From Chitinophagaceae bacterium (GTDB lineage: Bacteria; Bacteroidota; Bacteroidia; Chitinophagales; Chitinophagaceae): 5,988 bases of DNA. The stretch covers positions 1 to 5,988 of the forward strand of contig VIKJ01000078.1 of assembly GCA_008080615.1 (NCBI GenBank), read 5' to 3'. The notes beneath the pieces were generated by a model. The model was not told the origin of the DNA. It saw nothing but the letters and a program-made list of their open reading frames with translations, and searched no databases. The position numbers and the translations under genes were made by a program. Below are positions 1 through 5,988 of this stretch, in pieces (the first letter of the stretch is position 1; every line of letters starts with the position of its first letter).

Positions 1-933
1 ATACTGCTGCATACGAGGATTGATGGTTGTATAAATTTTTAAACCATCTCTGTATAAATCATAACTATCCCCGTTATTTTTTTTATGTTCCTTGCACCAT
101 TTTTTCATTTCTTCCCCTAAAACCATACGGAAATAAGGTCCTAACCCAGTTGTTTCATCTAATTTTTTGTAGTTTAATTCTATTGGTTGAAGTTTTAATG
201 CCTTCGCATCATTTTCATCCAATACTTTATAACCAACCATTCTATTGAGTACTAAATTTCTTCTGTCTAGTGCTTTCTTGGGATTGCTTCTTGGGTTATA
301 AACACCAGGGCCATTAATCATCCCGATCAATACAGCGGCTTCTGAAACATTAATTCTATCTGGTTCTTTTTGAAAAAAAGTTTTAGATGCATTTCTGATC
401 CCAAATACATTGTCTCCAAAAGCAACAGTATTTAGATATAGGGTAAGAATTTCTTCTTTAGTAAAATTGCGTTCTAGCTTAACAGCAATGATGCATTCTT
501 TTATTTTTTGTAAACCTCTTAAGATAAAATTCTTAGTACTCCAGTTTTCTGTAAAAAGATTTTTAGCTGTTTGCATGGTGATCGTACTAGCACCTCCTTC
601 ACTCCCTAAATAAAATACCGCCCTTGCCAAAGATTTACCATCTATGCCACTATGATCATAAAACCGTTTATCTTCTGTTGCTACCAATGCATCAATGGCA
701 TATTTACTAATGTCTTTATATTTTACATTAATTCTATCCTCAATATAATATTTACCCATCAGGGTGCCATCTTCGGCATATACCTGGCTGGCCAACGAAG
801 CAGTTGGGTTCTCAATATCATCAAGGTCGGGCATACTCCCAATCCAACCATAATTAAGCATTAAAAGAAATACAAATAGGAAGGCAAATCCCCCAAAAAA
901 AATCTTCCAAAATATCCTTACTGATTTAGTCAT
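1..933 (-). CDS. mrcA: Class A penicillin-binding protein 1A (bifunctional transglycosylase/transpeptidase), N-terminal part
   Basis: This is the first 311 residues of a peptidoglycan synthase that polymerises lipid II into glycan strands (GT51 domain) and would cross-link them with a transpeptidase domain lying outside the window. Residues about 8-30 form one membrane helix after a short basic N-terminus (MTKSVR), placing the enzyme in the inner membrane facing the periplasm. GT51 motifs are visible: ATEDKRFYDHSGID at 85-98 with the catalytic Glu at 87, GASTITMQTAKNLF at 114-127, the KLERNFTKEEILTLYLN block at 152-168 followed by FGDNVFGI, and AAVLIGMINGPGVYNP at 199-214. The GLKIYTTINPRMQ stretch at 297-309 is the usual linker just before the transpeptidase domain. 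Motif 2 has MQT where QQL is usual. The ATG at 933 is chosen because it precedes the basic-plus-hydrophobic anchor; no Shine-Dalgarno is seen. The gene is open at the left edge because the window ends, not because of a stop. The symbol is by family (mrcA/ponA type); orthology among the several class A PBPs of Bacteroidota is not certain. Confidence 0.93.
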   Translation of the reverse strand, partial: MTKSVRIFWKIFFGGFAFLFVFLLMLNYGWIGSMPDLDDIENPTASLASQVYAEDGTLMGKYYIEDRINVKYKDISKYAIDALVATEDKRFYDHSGIDGKSLARAVFYLGSEGGASTITMQTAKNLFTENWSTKNFILRGLQKIKECIIAVKLERNFTKEEILTLYLNTVAFGDNVFGIRNASKTFFQKEPDRINVSEAAVLIGMINGPGVYNPRSNPKKALDRRNLVLNRMVGYKVLDENDAKALKLQPIELNYKKLDETTGLGPYFRMVLGEEMKKWCKEHKKNNGDSYDLYRDGLKIYTTINPRMQQY

Positions 934-996
934 AATATGGTTAAAATAATCGGGTTAAAGCTAAACAAGAGTTTTGGGATACGGATAAGAATTTGG

Positions 997-3915
997 TTAA
1001 AATTTATCAGGAAATAAGGTATGAAGAAAAGCCTGATAGGCCGAAGGGTTCTTATTCGATCTCAATAAAGCAAGATTGGCAGGGCTAATAAAGCTATAAT
1101 TGTATTTGTCTGCAGGCAGCCATGGTACAATTCTGTTGCTGGTAATGGGTTTGGTTTGGTCTATATAAGAGCTTGCATCTGCTGCATTCTTAAAAGGGCC
1201 AATTAATAAATAATGTGTACTGTCGGTGATTTTTGTAGCAGATACGGTTAGTTTTTGTTGATTAAACCGCCCTTGGTTAAATCGGTTGAAAGCATTTCTT
1301 GCTTCACTAATAAAAATGGGATCAACCATGGTTAAAACCAATACTACAAACTGAGTATCGCTAGCAATAAATTCAAATTTATTTTGTACGGCACTGGGTG
1401 TTGGAGTAGCTATTGTAGCAAGTAAAGCTGGGCTAGTGATTTTTTTAGGTGTATTAGGAGAAGTGGTATCTTTTTTTGGTAAATCTATTTTAGTTACATC
1501 GGTATTGTTGAGCTCTACATTTCTTACAATGGGTTCTTCTATTTTTTCTATTGTTAAATTGGTTAAATAAGACTCAATTTCTTTTCTTCTTTTCAATACA
1601 TCAATCATTGTTGCGGCTTTACTGGCTATTTCTGTTTTAGGAAATAATGCAGCAATATTTTCTAGGCGACTGATGGCAATGCTATCCTGCTGTAGTTTTA
1701 CATAATAAACAGATTCTATGTACAATAACTGAGGCGTCCAAAATTGTTTCCCAAATTGTTGATCAGCTTCAATTTTTTTTCTTTTTGCAGTTTCAAATCT
1801 CCCTTCTAAAAAATCTCTGTAGATACTTTCATAAGCTTGTTCGGCCGGGTTCGTTTTTACGTTTGAAGAAACTGCAGTTAAATTTCTCGTTAATTTTCCT
1901 GAAGGAAATTTTGTGGATAGTTGTTTTACCAATGAGTCGGCCTTGCCAAATTCACCCGTTTTATTGTAACAGCTATTTAGTTGGTATAATAGTTTTTCAG
2001 AAGCAGTAGAGTCTGGATATCTTTTTAAGATAGATTCATACGCTTCGATGGCTTTTGGAAAATCATTTAAATAGTATTGAAATGTATAGCCAATTTGCAT
2101 GTATGCTTCTTTGATTTTATCATTAGATTGTTGAATGGCAGCTGTGCTAAGTGGCAATTCATTGGTTAAAGCAAAAATAGAAATTTCTTTTTCGGTTGGC
2201 TTGGCATTACTTTTTAAGGTTACTACATCTGATACATCAGGAGAAGTGTTACTAAAAGAGCGATCAACAATCGACTGCCTTCTCCAATTGTCTATATTGG
2301 GTCGATTGCCCCATTTGGCTTTAAATTCACTAAGTCCTTTTGTTTTTAATGACCCGCTACTAAAATAAAAATCATTTCCTGCAGGCTTAAATAAATCTTC
2401 AGGAGCTGCAATAGGCATAACACTACCAAATGAAAGATCTGTATCCGTTTCTTTTAATCCTTTTTCTTTTCTTAATTTTTTAAGTATATTCTTCAAATAA
2501 AGATTTCTTGCTTCAATAGGCATTGAGGCTATTAATTGTAAACTATCTTCTAATTGTATCACAATTAAATTAACGGCTATGCTATCTAAAGGAGTTTTTC
2601 TATTTTGAATAATCACTTGTTTGGGAATTGGCAAATAGGCTACCTGAATGCTATCATAGTAACGGGCAGCATGCACATATTTTTTTGTTGTATAGGCAAT
2701 ATCTGCTAATTGTAATAAGCTTTGCTGTTTTAATGCTTCATTGTTTTCGCTTGTTGCAATACTTTTGAGTAAATATTTTTCTGCATTTTTAAATTCGGCT
2801 CTTTTTAATTCTAACGCAGCAGCACTATAATAAATAATATCTCTATAGCCTTGGTATTTATCTTTTTTAGCCATTGCTAAGAGTTGGTTTAAATTCTCTT
2901 GTATTGCATTGGGTTTGCTCTCCGAACTTAAACTTACAATTTGTAAACGTGCATATACTTCCATTAGGGGGTCGGAACTATGTTGAATGGCTTTTTCATA
3001 CATTTTAATAGATGCTGAATCATTGTGCGCACGTTCAAAAAGTTGTGCAGCTAAAAATTCCCATCTTGCTTTTTGTGCTGTTGTTTCTGCATTATTTAAT
3101 GCCATTGTTAAAAAATGTGCAGCACTGTCATTGGCTTGCAGATTGTATTGCAAATAGGCTTCCAATTCATACCATTTTGTTTTTAAACGTGCAGGGAACA
3201 ATCGATCAGATCTAATGATCTCTAATAAAGCGGCAGCTTCAGTTAGTTTTTTTTGCTCAATATAGTTTCTAACCTGCCATAAAAAACTTTCGTTTCTTGT
3301 AGGAATATCAGCAGATATTTTTTTCCAAATATTTCTTTTTTCATCTGTTGAAATGGTGAAAATTCCTTTTGTATTACTGGCATTACTGCCAATAGGAATA
3401 TCATATCCATCATCTTTGGAGGCAAAAGCGTAATTCATGTATTGAAATACAACAGCAGCGGAATCGAAATTTTTCCTATGCAAATAAGCTTTGCCTAGTA
3501 ATAAATAAAATTGATCTACCCAATCACTTCGTAAATCGTGTAATAATAATCCTGCAGTACATTTATAAATTACCGTATCAATTTGGCCCTTGGCAGTTTC
3601 ATCTAAACTGTAATTGTAAAAGGGAAGCAACTGTGTATAATCTTCTTTAAAGGATTCTTTTGCTTTAGAAATGATGGCCTCTAATTTGGTATTTGCGTTA
3701 AAGAAGTAATTGTATTGACTTACCATGTTTGTGTAAAGCCTTTTAGGGATGGTAAATTTCTTATTACCCGTTTTTTCTGATGGGAGGGCACGATTTTGGT
3801 ATTTGGCAGGCTTTTGTAGTTCGATGGTTGTATTTGGCTGAGCAAAACTGCTAAAAAAGCAGAGCAAAAAGGCCAGCAAAAGGCAATGACGATGAAAATG
3901 GGTTTCTCTGTACAT
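997..3915 (-). CDS. porW: PorW/SprE-family TPR protein of the type IX secretion system / gliding motility
   Basis: A 972-residue exported protein. PorW (Porphyromonas) and SprE (Flavobacterium) are needed for T9SS secretion and gliding, and have been proposed to link the periplasmic PorK/PorN ring to the SprA/Sov outer-membrane translocon. Visible here: a signal peptide (hydrophobic residues 11-24, likely cut after SSFA at 25); a family-like N-terminal block YNYFFNANTKLEAI (67-80) followed by DYTQLLPFYNY (92-102); alpha-helical TPR-type repeats over roughly 130-430; a central block FYFSSGSLKTKG (516-527) then FKAKWGNRPNIDNWRR (531-546), which is the segment I most associate with SprE; a clear TPR at about 599-636 (YMQIGYTFQYYLNDFPKAIE); a Pro/Thr/Lys-rich linker at about 805-843; and a C-terminal SPOR-like alpha/beta region (about 853-935, YLLIGPFKNAADA). 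Family members I recall are lipoproteins, but no good lipobox is present: Cys19 is preceded by FLL. It lies 63 bases upstream of the PBP gene on the same strand and is divergent from the gene at 3999. Assignment is from motif recall, not a search. Confidence 0.85.
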   Translation of the reverse strand: MYRETHFHRHCLLLAFLLCFFSSFAQPNTTIELQKPAKYQNRALPSEKTGNKKFTIPKRLYTNMVSQYNYFFNANTKLEAIISKAKESFKEDYTQLLPFYNYSLDETAKGQIDTVIYKCTAGLLLHDLRSDWVDQFYLLLGKAYLHRKNFDSAAVVFQYMNYAFASKDDGYDIPIGSNASNTKGIFTISTDEKRNIWKKISADIPTRNESFLWQVRNYIEQKKLTEAAALLEIIRSDRLFPARLKTKWYELEAYLQYNLQANDSAAHFLTMALNNAETTAQKARWEFLAAQLFERAHNDSASIKMYEKAIQHSSDPLMEVYARLQIVSLSSESKPNAIQENLNQLLAMAKKDKYQGYRDIIYYSAAALELKRAEFKNAEKYLLKSIATSENNEALKQQSLLQLADIAYTTKKYVHAARYYDSIQVAYLPIPKQVIIQNRKTPLDSIAVNLIVIQLEDSLQLIASMPIEARNLYLKNILKKLRKEKGLKETDTDLSFGSVMPIAAPEDLFKPAGNDFYFSSGSLKTKGLSEFKAKWGNRPNIDNWRRQSIVDRSFSNTSPDVSDVVTLKSNAKPTEKEISIFALTNELPLSTAAIQQSNDKIKEAYMQIGYTFQYYLNDFPKAIEAYESILKRYPDSTASEKLLYQLNSCYNKTGEFGKADSLVKQLSTKFPSGKLTRNLTAVSSNVKTNPAEQAYESIYRDFLEGRFETAKRKKIEADQQFGKQFWTPQLLYIESVYYVKLQQDSIAISRLENIAALFPKTEIASKAATMIDVLKRRKEIESYLTNLTIEKIEEPIVRNVELNNTDVTKIDLPKKDTTSPNTPKKITSPALLATIATPTPSAVQNKFEFIASDTQFVVLVLTMVDPIFISEARNAFNRFNQGRFNQQKLTVSATKITDSTHYLLIGPFKNAADASSYIDQTKPITSNRIVPWLPADKYNYSFISPANLALLRSNKNPSAYQAFLHTLFPDKF

Positions 3916-3998
3916 AAAATCACTTAAAAATACAGTTAATTCTGATCTATTTCAGTATAAAACCGAGTCAATCATTACCTTTAACCTGTTTTTATATT
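3916..3998. promoter_or_regulatory. Divergent intergenic region with probable back-to-back promoters
   Basis: These 83 AT-rich bases separate the PorW/SprE-like gene (minus) from the 131-residue membrane protein gene (plus), so both transcripts must start in or near here. On the plus strand TACCTTTA at 3976-3983 matches seven of eight positions of the Bacteroidota -7 consensus TAnnTTTG, but there is no clear TTTG-type -33 element at the right distance, and the implied leader would be very short. No comparably good match was found on the minus strand. No Shine-Dalgarno-like purine tract precedes either start, as is normal in this phylum. The promoter inference rests on geometry more than on motifs. 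Confidence 0.4.
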
Positions 3999-4394
3999 AT
4001 GGCTAAAATTAATCCAGAAAGTACATTCAAAAGACTCCGGAACACCTACCGATTGGTATTGATGAATGACGACACATTCGAAGAAATGCTTACCCTTCGA
4101 TTATCGAGGCTAAGTGTATACATTGGCCTAAGTACCATCTTTGTTATTTTGGTTGGTCTTACGATTGCTTTAATTGCCTTTTCGCCCCTCAAATATTATA
4201 TCCCAGGGTATGGAACCAAAGAAAGTAGAACAGCCCTTCAGTTACTAAAAATTCGTACTGATTCTTTGGAGCAAGCCATTTATTATAAGGAACAGTATAT
4301 TGAAGGAGTAAAGAAAGTATTATCTGGTAATGCTCCAACACAATTAGATACGGTTCCTTTGGTTATTCCCAAAGTAGAATCTTCAAACGATTAA
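3999..4394 (+). CDS. Small single-pass membrane protein resembling the N-terminal anchor of Bacteroidota M23-family envelope proteins
   Basis: A 131-residue protein with a basic cytoplasmic N-terminus (FKRLRNTYRLVLMNDDTFEE, residues 10-29), one strong membrane helix at about 40-63, and then a periplasmic part. The motif YRLVLMNDDTFEE followed by a Leu/Arg-rich segment, the helix and SPLKYYIPGYG (62-72) resembles, from memory, a widespread Bacteroidota family often annotated as peptidase M23 because longer members carry a LytM domain. No catalytic M23 motifs (HxxxD, HxH) exist here, so it should not be called a peptidase. The periplasmic part at about 75-110 (KESRTALQLLKIRTDSLEQA onward) looks like a short coiled coil and ends in a Pro/Val tail. 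It is first of three close plus-strand genes and is divergent from the PorW/SprE-like gene, suggesting an envelope scaffold role; that is inference only. The ATG at 3999 is supported by the conserved-looking basic N-terminus. Confidence 0.72.
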   Translation: MAKINPESTFKRLRNTYRLVLMNDDTFEEMLTLRLSRLSVYIGLSTIFVILVGLTIALIAFSPLKYYIPGYGTKESRTALQLLKIRTDSLEQAIYYKEQYIEGVKKVLSGNAPTQLDTVPLVIPKVESSND

Positions 4395-4415
4395 ACCATA
4401 GTTGATACGATAGCG

Positions 4416-4820
4416 ATGAATAGTCAAAAGCGAAAATTATTTTTACCACTGCTCATTCTATTTATCATGGTAAATGGATTGTCTCTTGTATTCTCCCAAG
4501 CGTTAAAGCAACGTCAATTAGACAACGAAGTAGTTATTGTAGCCAATACCTTATTGTTTTTAATCAGCGCAATTAGTTTGTTTATGCAAATAAAGGGCGC
4601 TGCCAATACCAATCCACATGCAATGGTAAGGGGTGTTATGGGTTCTGTTGTAATGAAATTATTTGTACTTGGAACTGCTGCTTTTTTATATTTATATATG
4701 GCTGGAGAACAAAAAAGCGTGAATGCATTGTTTGTAAGTATGGGGCTTTACATTATTTATACTTGGCTTGAAGTAAGAATTGCATTGAAAATAAAACCAA
4801 GTAAAAATGGCGACAACTGA
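4416..4820 (+). CDS. Four-helix integral membrane protein of unknown function
   Basis: A 134-residue very hydrophobic protein starting MNSQKRK, with four predicted membrane helices at about 8-28, 38-58, 70-95 and 103-124. The loop between helices 2 and 3 contains QIKGAANTNPHAMVRG, and the C-terminus is basic (KIKPSKNGDN). By the positive-inside rule both termini and this loop should be cytoplasmic. There are no catalytic or metal-binding motifs. Size and topology resemble small four-helix proteins sometimes found near AtpI/AtpB in Bacteroidota, but I cannot confirm the family by reading. It begins 21 bases after the 131-residue gene and its end overlaps the SprT-like gene by 14 bases (4807-4820), so the three are very probably one transcript and translation of the third may be coupled to this one. 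Confidence 0.7.
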   Translation: MNSQKRKLFLPLLILFIMVNGLSLVFSQALKQRQLDNEVVIVANTLLFLISAISLFMQIKGAANTNPHAMVRGVMGSVVMKLFVLGTAAFLYLYMAGEQKSVNALFVSMGLYIIYTWLEVRIALKIKPSKNGDN

Positions 4821-5445
4821 GCATCCTTTAAATGAGCTTGCTCGTTTTTTACCCGAAGGAAGCTTTGATAAAGTGGTTGATTATTTGCATCGGTATAAGG
4901 TTCATTTAACTGTAGCAAAAGAGCGTAAATCGGTACTAGGAGATTATCGACACGCACATCAAGGAAATAATCATCGAATTAGCGTTAATGGAAACTTAAA
5001 TCAATACGAGTTCTTAATTACGTTATTACATGAGCTAGCTCATTTACTTACCTATGAAACCTATAAAAATAGGGTAGAGTCTCATGGGAAAGAATGGAAA
5101 AGCTGTTATAGTAATTTATTAAGTGATTTTATTGAGACCGGTATTTTTCCAAACGATGTAGAACAAGTATTAAAAAAATCTATGCGGTCGCCTGCTGCTA
5201 CAGCCAATGGAGAAACAGCACTGCTAACCGTTTTGCGTAAGTACAATCCCAATCAAAAAGAAGGATATTTATTGTTAAGTGCATTGCCTACAGGAGATTT
5301 ATTTATGACCGATAATGGACGGATTTTTAAAAAAGGTGCACTACGCAGAAAGAGATACAGTTGTATTGAACTAAGAACAGGGCTAACCTATACAGTAAGT
5401 GCCATTACAGAAGTGAGGGTGGTTAAAGTGCTTGGTGCAAACTAA
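4807..5445 (+). CDS. SprT-like domain protein (zincin-fold metalloprotease-like)
   Basis: A 212-residue soluble protein without a signal peptide, so probably cytoplasmic. The SprT-like core is at about 18-110: LGDYRHAH (44-51), then HELAH at 75-79 giving the two zinc-binding His and the catalytic Glu76, and ESHGKEWK (91-98) whose His93 is the expected third zinc ligand. SprT/Spartan-type proteins share this fold; Spartan cleaves DNA-protein crosslinks, while the role of the bacterial members is poorly defined. The C-terminal zinc ribbon common in SprT is not evident: the only cysteines are Cys100 and Cys186. The C-terminal half (about 135-212) looks strand-rich (GYLLLSALPTGDLFMTDNG, then basic KKGALRRKRYS at 175-185), which could bind nucleic acid. 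The start at 4807 overlaps the upstream gene by 14 bases and is the natural start for the domain. The name must not be confused with the T9SS protein SprT/PorT of Flavobacterium, which is an unrelated outer-membrane protein. Confidence 0.85.
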   Translation: MATTEHPLNELARFLPEGSFDKVVDYLHRYKVHLTVAKERKSVLGDYRHAHQGNNHRISVNGNLNQYEFLITLLHELAHLLTYETYKNRVESHGKEWKSCYSNLLSDFIETGIFPNDVEQVLKKSMRSPAATANGETALLTVLRKYNPNQKEGYLLLSALPTGDLFMTDNGRIFKKGALRRKRYSCIELRTGLTYTVSAITEVRVVKVLGAN

Positions 5446-5466
5446 TTGTGTTGATTTATAAAATGT

Positions 5467-5507
5467 AAAAAGTCCATAACCGTATTAACTACGGCTATGG
5501 ACTTTTT
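5467..5507. terminator. Bidirectional intrinsic terminator between convergent genes
   Basis: An 18-base inverted repeat with a 5-base loop (TTAAC, 5485-5489): left arm 5467-5484, right arm 5490-5507. It pairs at 17 of 18 positions, and the arms end in five A and five T respectively, so each strand's hairpin is followed by a U tract. The single imperfect position (5479/5495) is an A-C mismatch in plus-strand RNA but becomes a U-G wobble in minus-strand RNA, so the hairpin is slightly better for the sucC transcript. It sits between the SprT-like gene (stop at 5445) and sucC (stop at 5529), exactly where a shared terminator is expected. Confidence 0.9.
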
Positions 5508-5528
5508 ATTTATTCAAGTTCTATTAAA

Positions 5529-5988
5529 CTATGCTACTGCCTTTTTTACAAGGTCAGCTGCTTCGCTTAATTGAATGGCTGATTGTACTTTTAAACCGCT
5601 TTCATCAATTAGTTTTTTGGCCTCAACTGCATTGGTTCCTTGGAGGCGAACAATAATTGGAATATGAATATTTCCCAACTTATTGAAAGCTTCAATAACA
5701 CCCGCAGCAACTCTGTCGCAACGAACAATCCCACCAAAAATATTAATTAAAATAGCTTTTACATTAGGATCTTTCAAGATAATGCGAAAACCTGCTTCAA
5801 CTGTTTGAGCATTAGCAGTACCACCTACATCCAAGAAGTTGGCCGGCTCACCTCCACTTAACTTAATCATATCCATGGTTGCCATTGCTAAACCAGCACC
5901 ATTAACCATACAACCTACATTGCCATCTAGTTTAACAAAGTTAAGATTGTATTGGCCTGCTTCTACTTCGGTAGGATCTTCTTCAGTA
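5529..5988 (-). CDS. sucC: Succinyl-CoA synthetase (succinate-CoA ligase, ADP-forming) beta subunit, C-terminal part
   Basis: This is the last 152 residues of SucC, the subunit that with SucD interconverts succinyl-CoA and succinate with ATP or GTP formation in the TCA cycle, in the cytoplasm. The reading frame runs to the right edge, starting TEEDPTEVEAGQYNLNFVKL; the ATG at 5909 is an internal Met within GCMVNGAGLAMATMD, not the start. Hallmarks in order are DGNVGCMVNGAGLAMATMD, SGGEPANFLDVGGTANAQ, KAILINIFGGIVRCDRVA and PIIVRLQGTNAVEAKKL. These correspond to the ligase/CoA-binding flavodoxin-like C-terminal domain and the nucleotide- and phosphohistidine-loop region. With about 388 residues in E. 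coli SucC, roughly the first 60 percent lies beyond the window. The gene ends in TAG and is followed by the terminator at 5467-5507. Nothing is unusual in the visible part. Confidence 0.97.
   Translation of the reverse strand, partial: TEEDPTEVEAGQYNLNFVKLDGNVGCMVNGAGLAMATMDMIKLSGGEPANFLDVGGTANAQTVEAGFRIILKDPNVKAILINIFGGIVRCDRVAAGVIEAFNKLGNIHIPIIVRLQGTNAVEAKKLIDESGLKVQSAIQLSEAADLVKKAVA

Noticed and set aside
27..864. Three plus-strand open frames of 67-73 codons (27-248, 410-613, 652-864).
   Set aside because: They lie antisense within the PBP coding frame, whose minus-strand translation carries clear GT51 motifs. Their translations look like low-complexity shadows.
1785..3923. Short open frames on both strands inside the PorW/SprE-like gene (1785-2009, 2135-2368, 3012-3215, 3243-3425, 3720-3923).
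   Set aside because: They overlap a continuous 972-codon frame with a signal peptide and family motifs, and show no domain signal of their own.
3999..4394. Calling the 131-residue protein an M23 metallopeptidase.
   Set aside because: It contains no HxxxD or HxH zinc ligands and is too short to hold a LytM domain.
4757..4957. Minus-strand open frame of 66 codons spanning the junction of the four-helix and SprT-like genes.
   Set aside because: It is antisense to two well-supported genes and has no recognisable motif or start context.
4807..5445. Reading the SprT-like protein as the T9SS/gliding component SprT, given the nearby PorW/SprE-like gene.
   Set aside because: The shared name is a coincidence. 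This protein has a zincin HELAH motif and no signal peptide or beta-barrel, unlike PorT/SprT of the T9SS.
5529..5909. Treating the ATG at 5909 as the start of a short 126-residue gene.
   Set aside because: The frame stays open to the window edge and the preceding 26 residues match SucC, so this Met is internal.
1..5988. Mobile elements, CRISPR arrays, tRNA/rRNA genes, riboswitches or defence systems.
   Set aside because: Reading both strands showed no direct-repeat arrays, transposase-like frames, tRNA-like cloverleafs or defence-associated domains. Nearly all of the sequence is explained by six coding regions and short gaps.

Overview
The window is AT-rich and looks like chromosomal backbone from a Bacteroidota bacterium, most plausibly a member of Chitinophagales/Sphingobacteriales. 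This rests on three things: a PorW/SprE-type protein of the type IX secretion (T9SS)/gliding machinery, a SucC tail of the Bacteroidota kind (GGTANAQ loop), and starts without recognisable Shine-Dalgarno sequences. The genus cannot be fixed from sequence reading alone.

Layout. (1) Positions 1-933, minus strand: the N-terminal 311 residues of a class A penicillin-binding protein (membrane anchor plus GT51 glycosyltransferase); the transpeptidase half lies beyond the left edge. (2) Positions 997-3915, minus: a 972-residue exported TPR protein of the PorW/SprE family, 63 bases upstream of the PBP gene and probably co-transcribed with it. (3) An 83-base divergent intergenic region. (4) Positions 3999-5445, plus: a tight three-gene set made of a 131-residue single-pass membrane protein, a 134-residue four-helix membrane protein, and a SprT-like zinc-metalloprotease-fold protein; the last two overlap by 14 bases. 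(5) Positions 5467-5507: a strong inverted repeat acting as a shared terminator. (6) Positions 5529-5988, minus: the C-terminal 152 residues of succinyl-CoA synthetase beta subunit (sucC), converging on the plus-strand set.

How the genes fit together. The left half is cell-envelope work: peptidoglycan polymerisation next to a periplasmic/outer-membrane scaffold of the T9SS. The 131-residue protein resembles the membrane-anchoring N-terminal part of Bacteroidota M23-type envelope proteins, so it may belong to the same theme. The SprT-like protein and sucC look like ordinary housekeeping neighbours. I see no mobile elements, CRISPR arrays, RNA genes, phage genes or toxin/defence modules, and no convincing new multi-gene system. 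The points most worth following are the signal-peptide class of the PorW homologue, the altered GT51 motif 2, and the two poorly described small membrane proteins.
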